DNA from: an uncultured Pseudomonas sp. | GTDB taxonomy: Bacteria; Pseudomonadota; Gammaproteobacteria; Pseudomonadales; Pseudomonadaceae | Assembly (NCBI RefSeq): GCF_943846705.1 | Contig: NZ_OX044366.1 | Location: 2,976,001-3,040,000 of the forward strand | DNA: 64,000 bases | Reading direction: 5' to 3' | Shown here: piece by piece, positions 56,353-64,000 of the stretch | Layout: each line of letters opens with the position of its first letter | How positions within the stretch are numbered: position 1 is the first letter of the stretch | The notes under the pieces: model-generated | Seen by the model: the letters and a program-made list of their open reading frames with translations, nothing else | What the model was told of the DNA's origin: nothing | Databases searched by the model: none | Program-made: the position numbers and the translations under genes

Positions 56353-56868
56353 TTAGAAGTTGTCGGTAGAGGTGAACAGGCCAACACGTAAGCCTTCGGC
56401 GCTGTAGATCTCGCGGCCATCGACGCTGACGGTGCCATCGGCAATAGCCAGGACCAGGGAGCGAGCAATGGTGCGTTTGATATGGATGTTGTAGGTGACT
56501 TTCTTCGCGGTTGGCAGCACCTGACCGAAGAATTTGACTTCACCCGAGCCTAGGGCGCGGCCACGGCCTGGGTTGCCCTGCCAGCCGAGGTGAAAGCCAA
56601 CCAGCTGCCACATGGCGTCAAGGCCCAGGCAGCCTGGCATCACCGGGTCGCCTTCGAAATGGCAGGCGAAGAACCACAGGTCTGGAGTGATATCGAGCTC
56701 GGCGACTATTTCGCCCTTGCCGTACTTGCCGCCAGTGTCGCTGATATGGGTGATGCGATCGATCATCAGCATGTTCGGCGCGGGCAGTTGCGCATTACCT
56801 GGGCCGAACAGTTCGCCACGGCTGCAGCGCAACAGGTCTTCCCGGGTGAAGGCGTTTTGTTTGGTCAT
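56353..56868 (-). CDS. fabA: 3-hydroxydecanoyl-ACP dehydratase/isomerase
   Basis: A 171-residue hot-dog-fold enzyme. It dehydrates 3-hydroxydecanoyl-ACP and isomerises trans-2 to cis-3-decenoyl-ACP, the branch point of unsaturated fatty acids. The catalytic His is in FACHFEGDPVMPGCLGLDAMW, with the active Asp in that same block. GAGGAG precedes the ATG. First gene of fabAB. A palindrome at 56995-57010 upstream is a plausible operator. Confidence 0.97.
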   Translation of the reverse strand: MTKQNAFTREDLLRCSRGELFGPGNAQLPAPNMLMIDRITHISDTGGKYGKGEIVAELDITPDLWFFACHFEGDPVMPGCLGLDAMWQLVGFHLGWQGNPGRGRALGSGEVKFFGQVLPTAKKVTYNIHIKRTIARSLVLAIADGTVSVDGREIYSAEGLRVGLFTSTDNF

Positions 56869-56994
56869 GCGAGCTCCTCAATATGTCCCATGCGCCAAGG
56901 CTGGGCGAATCGTCCTGGCTGGCGGCGCAGTTTGCTGCGCTTGCCAATAACCTAGTCATAGACTGTTGCGTTGTAGTGAAAGTCACAGCCTTGT

Positions 56995-57010
56995 GAGTAC
57001 AGTTGTACTC
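56995..57010. promoter_or_regulatory. Palindromic operator upstream of fabA
   Basis: GAGTACA-GT-TGTACTC, perfect 7-bp half-sites, 127 bases before the fabA ATG and just upstream of possible -35/-10 elements (GTGACT, TATGAC) on the minus strand. The position fits a fatty-acid regulator such as the TetR protein DesT, but the bases differ from the DesT site I recall. Confidence 0.45.
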
Positions 57011-57044
57011 CGCTCTTGTTGGCCTGTCATAGTGGCCTTACGCA

Positions 57045-58988
57045 TTAGCCTGCAACAGTTCGATCTTCTTGACTACCCATCGACGGACGAGGGGGTAGCC
57101 AGCGCTGCAATATTCGTTGCAAATCCGCTCTTTTGAACGGCTTTGCCAGGTAGTCATTCATGCCGCAATCCAGGCACGTTTCGCGGTCGCCCTGCAGGGC
57201 GTTGGCGGTCAGGGCGATAATCGGTATCTCAGCACAGCCGGGCAGTAGGCGGATCTGCCGAGTAGCCTCATAGCCATCGATGATGGGCAGCCGGCAGTCC
57301 ATCAAAATTGCCGCATAACCGTGCTGACTGGCCTGATAGATGGCTTGGGCACCATCGCCAACCAAGCTCACGTGGTAACCCAGGCTGCGCAGCATGGCTT
57401 CGATCACGGTTTGATTGACCGGATTATCTTCCACTAACAGCACCGCCTGACCGCTACCCTGGCCCGGCGACTGTGCGCTGTCGCTGGCCGCCGCTGCAGT
57501 TTGCTGAGAAAACGGTAGGGGTATCTCCACGGTAAATACCGAGCCATGACCTTCCTCGCTAGTCGCGCGCAGTGTGCCGCCCATACGTTCGACCAGCGTG
57601 CGCGCGATAGGCAAGCCCAGACCTGTGCCGCCGTAACGTCTTGAAATAGACGTGTCGGCTTGCTGGAACGCATCGAACATGTGCTCCAGGCGCTCAGGGG
57701 AAATACCAATACCACTGTCATGTACCGCGCAACTGAACCACAACACCTGGTTATCCAAGGCCTGCCAGGTGCAGTGCACGCGAATGCTGCCGGTTTCTGT
57801 GAACTTCAGTGCATTGCCGATCAGGTTGACCAGGATCTGGCGAATACGCGTCGGGTCTCCGCGAACCTGCAGTTGCTCCAAGCCGTCTTGAGCTTCCAGT
57901 TGCAGCAGTAGGCCGCGTTGTTGGGCGCTGTGCTGGAACACTTGAATTGAACTTTGCAGCAGCACCTTGAGATTGAAGGGGATGTGTTCCAGTTCCAATG
58001 CACCGCGTTCGATGCGTGAGAAGTCGAGAATGTCGTTGATGACCTTGAGTAGGTGTTCGGTGGACTCGGTGGCCAGCGCCGCGTATTCCGCCTGTTCCTG
58101 GGTCATTTCGGTGGTTTCCATGAGCTGCAACATACCCAGAACACCGTTCATGGGCGTGCGTAGTTCGTGGCTCATCATCGCCAGGAAGTCGGATTTTGCG
58201 CGGTTAGCCAGCTCGGCTTGTTCGCGTGCCTGGATCAGCAAACTCATCGCCCGCTGTTGTTCTTCACTGGCATTGGCGAGGCCGTGAGCGAGGTTGTTGA
58301 TGTGCCGCGCCAGTGCCTGCAGCTCGCCTTCGCCGACCTCAGGCAGGGTGGCCTGGTAATTACCGGCTTGAATGGCGCTGACGGCTTCACCCATGGCACT
58401 GAGGGGTTGCGACAGGTGGCGGGCTAAGCGGCGAGCCAGAAGGAAGGTTAAAACCAGGGCAAACAGAGCGAGCAGGGCTGCCTTGAGGAGTATTTCCTGC
58501 TGCCGGGTGTTGAACGCGTCGCTCGAGATGCCCACGACCACACGCCCTAGATAATCATTCGGGGGAGGCGAAAGGTTGGCATTGTCGCTGTGCATAAAAT
58601 CTGCGTTGAGGGTGATCTTTTGCAACAGAATCGGCGCTTCGAAGACACTCACCTCGGTCCGGGAAACGCTATGGCTACTGGGTTGTTCGACGTAAAGGAG
58701 GATGCGATCGTCGTGGTCGCGCACTTCCAGAAAACGCACGTGCGGGGTCTGTAGCGTGACCCCGAGCAGTGACTTGAGCACTGTCAGGTTGCCGGAAATA
58801 ACGCCGTACTCGGTGGCTGGTGCGAGCTGGCTGGCGATCAGTTGGCCAGTCTGCTTGAGCTCCAGCTGCAGTTCCTGAATGCGCGTAAAGGTAAAAAAAC
58901 CGGTCAGCAGCAGGGTCAATAGCAGTGCAGGCCCCACGCTGATGAGCTGGGTACGAGTATGGATATTCCAATGGCGTGGCAGCTTCAT
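57045..58988 (-). CDS. Hybrid sensor histidine kinase (PA1611-like)
   Basis: A 647-residue membrane kinase. TM1 is at about 19-38, a periplasmic CHASE8-like sensor 39-165, TM2 166-186, HAMP 187-240. The H-box has H274 (MMSHELRTPMNG), N-box N388/N392, G1 DSGIGI at 424-429, G2 GTGLGL at 454-459. The receiver domain has phospho-acceptor D564 (ILMDCRLP). No Hpt domain is present, so a separate Hpt protein is needed; the P. aeruginosa orthologue by position feeds HptB and contacts RetS. The ATG overlaps the upstream gene's stop by 4 bases, so it is encoded with the periplasmic protein and TonB receptor. Confidence 0.95.
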   Translation of the reverse strand: MKLPRHWNIHTRTQLISVGPALLLTLLLTGFFTFTRIQELQLELKQTGQLIASQLAPATEYGVISGNLTVLKSLLGVTLQTPHVRFLEVRDHDDRILLYVEQPSSHSVSRTEVSVFEAPILLQKITLNADFMHSDNANLSPPPNDYLGRVVVGISSDAFNTRQQEILLKAALLALFALVLTFLLARRLARHLSQPLSAMGEAVSAIQAGNYQATLPEVGEGELQALARHINNLAHGLANASEEQQRAMSLLIQAREQAELANRAKSDFLAMMSHELRTPMNGVLGMLQLMETTEMTQEQAEYAALATESTEHLLKVINDILDFSRIERGALELEHIPFNLKVLLQSSIQVFQHSAQQRGLLLQLEAQDGLEQLQVRGDPTRIRQILVNLIGNALKFTETGSIRVHCTWQALDNQVLWFSCAVHDSGIGISPERLEHMFDAFQQADTSISRRYGGTGLGLPIARTLVERMGGTLRATSEEGHGSVFTVEIPLPFSQQTAAAASDSAQSPGQGSGQAVLLVEDNPVNQTVIEAMLRSLGYHVSLVGDGAQAIYQASQHGYAAILMDCRLPIIDGYEATRQIRLLPGCAEIPIIALTANALQGDRETCLDCGMNDYLAKPFKRADLQRILQRWLPPRPSMGSQEDRTVAG

Positions 58989-59866
58989 GGGTGTTCTCCT
59001 TCAGCGAGCTTCTGCGCCAGTGATTCGTTGCTGGGCAATTCAATTGCCAGTGAGCGTGCAACCTGGGGGTTGCTGGTGACCTTGAAGTGACTGGGGTAGC
59101 TGCTTTTCGGCCATCTTGCTGGGGGCTGATCGAGGAGTTCCTCAAGGCTGGCCAGCCAGTCATCCTTGTCGCTGTAGATGCTGGCCAAACTACCGGCCTG
59201 GACGAAGCTGGCGCTAGGGCCAATCATCGCGCGCTGATGGGTATAGCTGGTGAGCAAGAGGTTCTTCACGGTGTGTGAATTGAACAGCTCTGGGTTGTTG
59301 ATGCCCAGCAGTACATCGCTGTGTGACAGCAGATAGAGCAGCGGTCGGCTGTCACGCGTATCACTCCAGCGCCGCGTCACGAGCCTCATGCCTTGGGCCG
59401 TTGCGGCTTGACGGTATTCATCGAGCAGGAACTCACTGTGCGCGTCATACAGCATGCCGACGCGCAGCGCAGCAGGTAGCAGTAAGCGCAGCAGGCTCAT
59501 CTGGCGCTGCGGCGAGGGGTCGCTCCAGAGCAGGCTTAGCTGCGCGGGCAGGGTTGCGGGCAAGCTGCTGGCTTGCAGGCGACTGATGCGCAAGGCCAAG
59601 GTGGGTGGGCCTGTGGGATCGTTCAGGCGCCAATCCAGTGCTTGTCTATCGAGCAATACCAAGCGGCTGGTGTCAGGTAGTTGCGAGGGCGCGGGGAGTT
59701 CGCTCAAGGCAACAAACCTGACCTGATCCTGCGGTCGGCGTTGTTTCAGCTCGTTGACGAACGCCTGGATCGCGGGGTTGTCCGTGCTGCTGCTGAAGAT
59801 GACTTCGGCGGTCCAGGCGGGCAGTGCAATCAGCAGGCAGCAACAGAGTAATAGCAGGCGGCTCAT
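58985..59866 (-). CDS. Periplasmic ABC-type substrate-binding-like protein
   Basis: A 293-residue secreted protein with signal peptide (about 1-19, cut after AWTA). The fold pattern VIFSSSTDNPAIQAFVNELKQR, later LRVGMLYDAHSEFLLDEYRQAA, and VLLGINNPELFNSHTVKNLLLTSY resembles the PF04392 type of binding protein. There is no permease or ATPase nearby; instead it overlaps a hybrid kinase gene by 4 bases and follows a TonB receptor by 38 bases. It may present a ligand to the kinase sensor (inference). Confidence 0.82.
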   Translation of the reverse strand: MSRLLLLCCCLLIALPAWTAEVIFSSSTDNPAIQAFVNELKQRRPQDQVRFVALSELPAPSQLPDTSRLVLLDRQALDWRLNDPTGPPTLALRISRLQASSLPATLPAQLSLLWSDPSPQRQMSLLRLLLPAALRVGMLYDAHSEFLLDEYRQAATAQGMRLVTRRWSDTRDSRPLLYLLSHSDVLLGINNPELFNSHTVKNLLLTSYTHQRAMIGPSASFVQAGSLASIYSDKDDWLASLEELLDQPPARWPKSSYPSHFKVTSNPQVARSLAIELPSNESLAQKLAEGEHP

Positions 59867-59904
59867 CCATTGGCCTCAGCAGTTATCCTTGACGGCTCGG
59901 GCAT

Positions 59905-62061
59905 CTAAAAATCCAGTTGCGCACTGACATACACCAGGCGGCGCTCGTCATACAGGTTCTCGCGCCAGGTTAGGGCTTCATCATCCAGGCGTTGCTGCAC
60001 CATAAGCGCCAGTTCCAGGTCGCTTTTACCCAGGTTGAAGCGCTTGGCAACACGCAAATCAGCGCGCTCGAAACGCCGTTCATTGAGCAGGTCCGCGCCA
60101 TAGTAGAACAGACTGCTCGACCAGCCGCCGCCCCACTCATGTAGCCAGCCGGCAGAGCCGCTGTAACGTGCGGTCAGGCGCCGGTAGGATTTTTCTGAGG
60201 TCTCGAAATCTACGTAGGCGTAGGTCAGGCGCAGACGATCCGAGGATGTGAATGTCCAGTCGACTTCAGTTTCCGCGCCACGCAGCCACATGTAGTTGTT
60301 GTTGTCTTGGAGGAATTCTTTGATTTTCAGCGGTTCGGCGATCATCCGGTGAATTTCGTCGTTGAACAGCTTGATGTCGACCTGTAAGCCAAAATCGAAC
60401 TGGCCGTTATAGCCGATCTCACGCGAGCGCATGATCTCTTGCTGCAGGTTGCCGGGCCCTTGCGCAGTCGCGTAGTAATAGGCCGAGTCGCGGCCGTTCA
60501 GCGTCGGCGACAAGTTCTCCATGAGGTAGGACCAGTTGACGTTGTTTTCCTGCATGTCCGGTGAGCGGATCGCCTCGGAATAGACGAAGCGCAAGCCGTG
60601 ACGTGGGGTAATCAAGTAGTTGAGGGCGATGCGCGAGGTCAGCGAGCTGCCGCTGAGGGTATCGTCTTCATGCATGACGCCGCCCTGCAGGACGAAATGT
60701 TCACTCAGGTGCCACTCCAGGTGGCCGAACAAACGCCAGATTTCGTTACTCAGGCTGCCTTGAAAGTAGCTTTGCGAATCGCTGCTGTCTTTACGGTAGT
60801 TCATGCCGCTGAGCAGGCGCAGGTCATCGCTCAGGCTTAGCGTGTCCTGCAGCTCAAAGTCGTAACGGCTTTCATTAATATTGTTGTTGATGTCGCCACA
60901 CACTGGCGCCTGCAGCGCGCCGCCGTTGGCATAGAAGTTATTGCCGATGGCGACGGCCAGCGGCCCTGCCGATGCGGGTATTTTTTTGCCTTGTCGGAGT
61001 AGCCGGGAGACGGTGTCGAGCATGTCCGGGTCGAGCTTTTGCAGCGCCGCGACTTCTGGCGTGAAGGACAGGGCCAGGTCGCACGTACGCCATTCCTGGG
61101 TGCGCTCCCAGCGCTGCGCATAGGCCTGTAGCTGCAGGTTGTGCGTGCTGCTGGTGTCCAGGCTCCAGCGCACCGAGCCGGAAAAATCGCGCGCTTTGAT
61201 GTCTTTGTTGCTGTCGCCGTTCGGGACTATGCCTCTGACCAAGGCCTCTTCATCGGAATAGAAGTTTTTTTGGTTGCTGCCTTCTTTGGCGGCCAGTTGC
61301 CAGTCGAGGGTCTGGCTGTCGTCCAGCGTGTGGCTCGCACTGAACTGCATGCGCGTGCTGCGGCGACTGTCGCGGTAGGGTTGATCCTTGTCGGTGTGGT
61401 CAAAGCCGCTGTCTTGTTGGCCAGAGAGCGACAGGCGGAAATCACCGTTCCCGCTGCTGAAACCCTGGCTGCCATACCAGTCATCAATACCGCGCTGGCC
61501 GTGGATGTATTTCAAACGTGTGCCATGGCTATTGGCGGGATTACGGGTGGTGATGCTGATTACCCCAGTCAGCGCATTGGCACCGTAGCTGACGGTGTTG
61601 GGGCCGCGAAACACTTCAATTCGCTCGATATCTTCCATGGCCAGCGGCAGGTCGCTCCAATCAACGGTGGCCAGACCCGGTCGATACACCGAGCGCCCAT
61701 CGATCAGCACCTGCAAGCGCCGGGCTGAACCAACCTGGCCGCCATGGTAGTTGACCGTCATTTCGTTGCCTTTGACGTAGCCGACCATCATGCCTGGCAC
61801 CAGGCGCATCAACTCTGGAATGTCGCGTGCGCCGCTGGCATCAATCAGCGCGCGGTCAATCACCGAAACGCTCCCCGGAACCGCAGCAGGCGACTGTTTC
61901 AAACGGGTGGCGCTGAGGATTTCAGGTAGCGCCTGGCCTTGCTCGAACAGGTCTTCGGCCGCTACCAGTGCGGGGGCCAGCAAGGCCAGTGCGCCGATCA
62001 GTGATGCTAGGGAGGTAGGGTTAGCCACGCAAACGCTCGGACGATATTCAAAGGCCAGCAT
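59905..62061 (-). CDS. TonB-dependent outer-membrane receptor
   Basis: A 718-residue receptor. It has a signal peptide (about 12-35, cut after VAAE), a TonB-box-like LPEILSATR, a plug domain (about 60-175) with RLQVLIDGRSVYRPG and ERIEVFRGPNTVSYGANALTGVI, and a 22-strand barrel ending YVSAQLDF with terminal Phe. The barrel loop CDLALSFTPEV...APVCGDI has two Cys. The substrate is unknown; no siderophore or B12 genes are near. No Fur box was recognised. ATG at 62061 is used; a GTG 11 codons later (ANPTSLASL) is an alternative start giving a more typical signal peptide. Confidence 0.92.
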   Translation of the reverse strand: MLAFEYRPSVCVANPTSLASLIGALALLAPALVAAEDLFEQGQALPEILSATRLKQSPAAVPGSVSVIDRALIDASGARDIPELMRLVPGMMVGYVKGNEMTVNYHGGQVGSARRLQVLIDGRSVYRPGLATVDWSDLPLAMEDIERIEVFRGPNTVSYGANALTGVISITTRNPANSHGTRLKYIHGQRGIDDWYGSQGFSSGNGDFRLSLSGQQDSGFDHTDKDQPYRDSRRSTRMQFSASHTLDDSQTLDWQLAAKEGSNQKNFYSDEEALVRGIVPNGDSNKDIKARDFSGSVRWSLDTSSTHNLQLQAYAQRWERTQEWRTCDLALSFTPEVAALQKLDPDMLDTVSRLLRQGKKIPASAGPLAVAIGNNFYANGGALQAPVCGDINNNINESRYDFELQDTLSLSDDLRLLSGMNYRKDSSDSQSYFQGSLSNEIWRLFGHLEWHLSEHFVLQGGVMHEDDTLSGSSLTSRIALNYLITPRHGLRFVYSEAIRSPDMQENNVNWSYLMENLSPTLNGRDSAYYYATAQGPGNLQQEIMRSREIGYNGQFDFGLQVDIKLFNDEIHRMIAEPLKIKEFLQDNNNYMWLRGAETEVDWTFTSSDRLRLTYAYVDFETSEKSYRRLTARYSGSAGWLHEWGGGWSSSLFYYGADLLNERRFERADLRVAKRFNLGKSDLELALMVQQRLDDEALTWRENLYDERRLVYVSAQLDF

Positions 62062-62110
62062 GTTAACCGAGGCATCAGGCTTTTGCAGGGGGCACGAGCA
62101 ATGGCTTAAA

Positions 62111-62139
62111 TTGGTCGTGCACGCTCAGCACCGTATAAT
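62111..62139 (+). promoter_or_regulatory. Sigma-70 promoter of gpsA
   Basis: TTGGTC (62111-62116) and TATAAT (62134-62139) with a 17-base spacer, about 42 bases before the gpsA ATG. Confidence 0.75.
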
Positions 62140-62181
62140 GCGGGCGATTTGCCTCTTTCAATGGTTCACCACGGATGTGTT

Positions 62182-63204
62182 ATGACTGATCAGCAACCCA
62201 TCGCAGTGCTTGGCGGCGGTAGCTTCGGCACTGCAATTGCTAATTTGCTGGCGGAAAATGGCCAGCAGGTCCTGCACTGGATGCGCGACCCCCAGCAGGC
62301 CCAGGCGATTCGACTGACCCGTGAAAATCCGCGTTACCTCAAAGGCATCAAAATTCACCTGGGTGTGGAGCCTGTGACCGATCTTGCCGCGGCTTTGCAC
62401 GCCTGCCAGATGGTTTTTGTCGCCTTGCCCTCCAGCGCCCTACGGCAAGTGTTGCAGCCGTTGGCGGAGCAGCTTGCAGGCAAGCTGTTGGTTAGCACCA
62501 CCAAGGGGATCGAGGCGCAGAGCTTTCTGTTGATGAGCCAGATTCTTGAGGACATTGCCCCGCAAGCGCGCATCGGCGTGCTCTCTGGGCCGAACCTGGC
62601 CCGTGAAGTGGCCGAGCATGCGCTGACCGCTTCGGTGGTCGCCAGTGAGGATGAAGACCTTTGCCAGCAGGTGCAGGCGGCGCTGCATGGCCGCACCTTT
62701 CGTGTCTACGCCAGTGGCGACCGTTTTGGTGTCGAACTGGGCGGTGCACTGAAAAACGTCTACGCCATCATTGCCGGCATGGCCGCCGCCATGGGCATGG
62801 GCGAAAACACCAAGAGCATGCTGATTACTCGCGCTTTGGCAGAAATGACTCGTTTTGCCGTCAAGCTGGGTGCTAACCCGATGACCTTCCTTGGCCTGGC
62901 CGGCGTGGGCGATCTGATCGTCACCTGTTCGTCCGCTAAAAGTCGGAATTACCAAGTCGGTTTTGCCTTGGGCGAAGGCTTGAGCCTGGAGGACGCGGTT
63001 GAGCGTTTGGGCGAAGTGGCGGAAGGGGTAAACACCATAAAGGTGTTGAAGTCCAAAGCCGAGGAGCTGGATGTCTACATGCCGCTGGTGGCAGGTTTGC
63101 ATGCGATTGTGTTTGAGGGGCGTACGCTGGATCAGGTGATTGGCGCGCTGATGAATGCAGAGCCGAAGACCGACGTCGACTTTATCCCCACCAGCGGTTT
63201 CTGA
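62182..63204 (+). CDS. gpsA: Glycerol-3-phosphate dehydrogenase [NAD(P)+]
   Basis: A 340-residue cytoplasmic enzyme reducing dihydroxyacetone phosphate to sn-glycerol 3-phosphate, the backbone of phospholipids. The Rossmann motif is VLGGGSFGTAIA at about 8-19. SGPNLAREVAEH and GGALKNVYAIIAGMAAAMGMGENTK are diagnostic, with catalytic Lys in ALKNV. The ATG at 62182 gives MTDQQPIAVLGGG; the frame 11 codons longer is unlikely. Confidence 0.96.
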   Translation: MTDQQPIAVLGGGSFGTAIANLLAENGQQVLHWMRDPQQAQAIRLTRENPRYLKGIKIHLGVEPVTDLAAALHACQMVFVALPSSALRQVLQPLAEQLAGKLLVSTTKGIEAQSFLLMSQILEDIAPQARIGVLSGPNLAREVAEHALTASVVASEDEDLCQQVQAALHGRTFRVYASGDRFGVELGGALKNVYAIIAGMAAAMGMGENTKSMLITRALAEMTRFAVKLGANPMTFLGLAGVGDLIVTCSSAKSRNYQVGFALGEGLSLEDAVERLGEVAEGVNTIKVLKSKAEELDVYMPLVAGLHAIVFEGRTLDQVIGALMNAEPKTDVDFIPTSGF

Positions 63205-63236
63205 GTTTCACCTTTAAGACCTGCAAGGAGATAAAC

Positions 63237-63584
63237 ATGAGTGATGGCAATCAGGAACTGCAGCGCGAATCCATTCTGCTGCGCATTCTCTGGATGGTGA
63301 TGTTCACCATCGTCTGGCAACTGGCGGAATTACTCTTGGGCGCGGTGGTGCTGCTGCAGTTGGCTTACCGCTTGTTCTATGGCGCGCCAAATGCGGGCCT
63401 GCTCGGTTTTGGCGACAGCCTGAGCCAGTACCTGGCGCAGATCGGGCGCTTCGGCACCTTTAACAGCGATGAAAAGCCTTGGCCATTCGCTGACTGGCCA
63501 ACGCCGCAAGCACCGCAGGGCGAAACCCCGCACAGCATACCGCCGGCTGCTCACCCGGTGCGTGACGAAGAGCCCAAGCTGTGA
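63237..63584 (+). CDS. DUF4389 membrane protein
   Basis: A 115-residue protein with one long hydrophobic region (about 15-45, ILRILWMVMFTIVWQLAELLLGAVVLLQLAYRL), then FYGAPNAGLLGFGDSLSQYLAQIGRFGTFNSDEKPWPFADWP, the DUF4389 pattern, and a Pro-rich tail. Function unknown. AAGGAG lies 8 bases before the ATG. It stands between gpsA (33 bases) and sixA (25 bases), an operon-like order common in Pseudomonas. Confidence 0.87.
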   Translation: MSDGNQELQRESILLRILWMVMFTIVWQLAELLLGAVVLLQLAYRLFYGAPNAGLLGFGDSLSQYLAQIGRFGTFNSDEKPWPFADWPTPQAPQGETPHSIPPAAHPVRDEEPKL

Positions 63585-63609
63585 AGCGTCCGCTAGCGAG
63601 GGCAGAGCG

Positions 63610-64000
63610 TTGAAACTGTGGTTGCTGCGCCACGGTGAGGCCGAGCCGTCTGCACGCAGCGATGCCGAACGCAACCTGACGGCCCATGGCCGGCAGCAGG
63701 TGCGCGAAGCCGCTGCGTTTGTGCAAGGCCGTCCATTGCAAGCGGTGCTGGTCAGTCCCTATGTGCGCGCTCAGCAGACGGCGGATCTGCTCTGCGAGGT
63801 GTTGGCATTCAGCGGCGCGCGGGAAAACGTGGCCTGGCTGACGCCGGAAAGTGACGTGCGTCAGGCCATGCGCGAGCTTGATAGCTACCCATTCAAGGAG
63901 CTGTTACTGGTGACCCATCAACCGCTGGTAGGTGCCTTGGCGGGCCTGCTGGTGCATGGTCATCGCCAGCAGCCCTTGACCATGAATACCGCCAGCTTGG
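63610..64000 (+). CDS. sixA: Phosphohistidine phosphatase SixA, 3' end cut by window edge
   Basis: The frame starts at TTG (63610) with GAGGG about 8 bases upstream and is open to the window end, 130 codons. It begins MKLWLLRHGEAEPSA with the RHG phosphatase motif (R7-H8-G9). LVSPYVRAQQTADLL and LLVTHQPLVGALAGLL follow; the second His (THQP) completes the active site. SixA removes phosphate from Hpt-domain histidines and from the nitrogen phosphotransferase system in E. coli. It is about 150 residues in full. Confidence 0.92.
   Translation, partial: MKLWLLRHGEAEPSARSDAERNLTAHGRQQVREAAAFVQGRPLQAVLVSPYVRAQQTADLLCEVLAFSGARENVAWLTPESDVRQAMRELDSYPFKELLLVTHQPLVGALAGLLVHGHRQQPLTMNTASL

Overview
The window is a stretch of a Pseudomonas-type gammaproteobacterial chromosome. 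It has high GC, strong Shine-Dalgarno (SD) sites, many GTG/TTG starts, and gene blocks that match from memory the P. aeruginosa neighbourhoods dnaX-ybaB-recR, apt-anr-hemN-cco and the MCP-fabB-fabA-hybrid kinase-gpsA block. The genome is not P. aeruginosa itself, because the blocks are joined differently and a stand-alone PHA synthase sits between anr and hemN. No rRNA, tRNA, CRISPR array, prophage or insertion sequence was recognised; the one RNA gene seen is the 4.5S SRP RNA.

Layout. 1-5.5 kb: end of hutG, 4.5S RNA, two small Pseudomonas-type proteins, then dnaX-ybaB-recR. 5.5-9.2 kb: an acyl-CoA dehydrogenase, a cold-shock protein and a CPA2 antiporter. 9.2-26.4 kb (mostly minus strand): a low-oxygen respiration island with apt, the oxygen regulator Anr, a PHA synthase-like gene, hemN behind an Anr box, the cbb3 oxidase assembly genes (ccoG-H-I-S plus a DsbD_2-like membrane protein) and two complete tandem ccoNOQP operons. 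26.4-30.9 kb: a small hydrolase, nfuA, an RlmN/Cfr-family paralogue and three poorly known genes. 30.9-38.9 kb: two divergent sulfur-oxyanion ABC systems, cysP-cysT-cysW (minus, no ATPase) and sbp-cysT-cysW-cysA (plus). 39-42.1 kb: YdbL-YnbE-YdbH envelope lipid transport. 42.7-53.2 kb: rmuC, an MgtC/DUF4010 protein, azlCD, an MFS-acyltransferase fusion and several small metabolic genes. 53.3-64 kb: a chemoreceptor, fabB-fabA, a TonB receptor/periplasmic protein/hybrid kinase operon, gpsA and the start of sixA.

The most notable observation is in front of sbp. A 15-codon reading frame with a near-ideal SD encodes MTLYCYCSCYPRMRC (four Cys). Its Cys7-Ser8-Cys9-Tyr10 codons are complementary, over 11 nt with one mismatch and one G-U pair, to the SD region of sbp. 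This is the architecture expected of a translational attenuator that opens sulfate uptake when Cys-tRNA runs short. Other leads are a three-unit Pho-box-like repeat before a DUF3859 gene, a cluster of DnaA-box-like sequences beside an AT-rich stretch at 42.6 kb, the TonB receptor-binding protein-kinase operon, and palindromic operators before the acyl-CoA dehydrogenase and fabA genes.

All family assignments come from reading motifs and from memory of the families; no database search was run.
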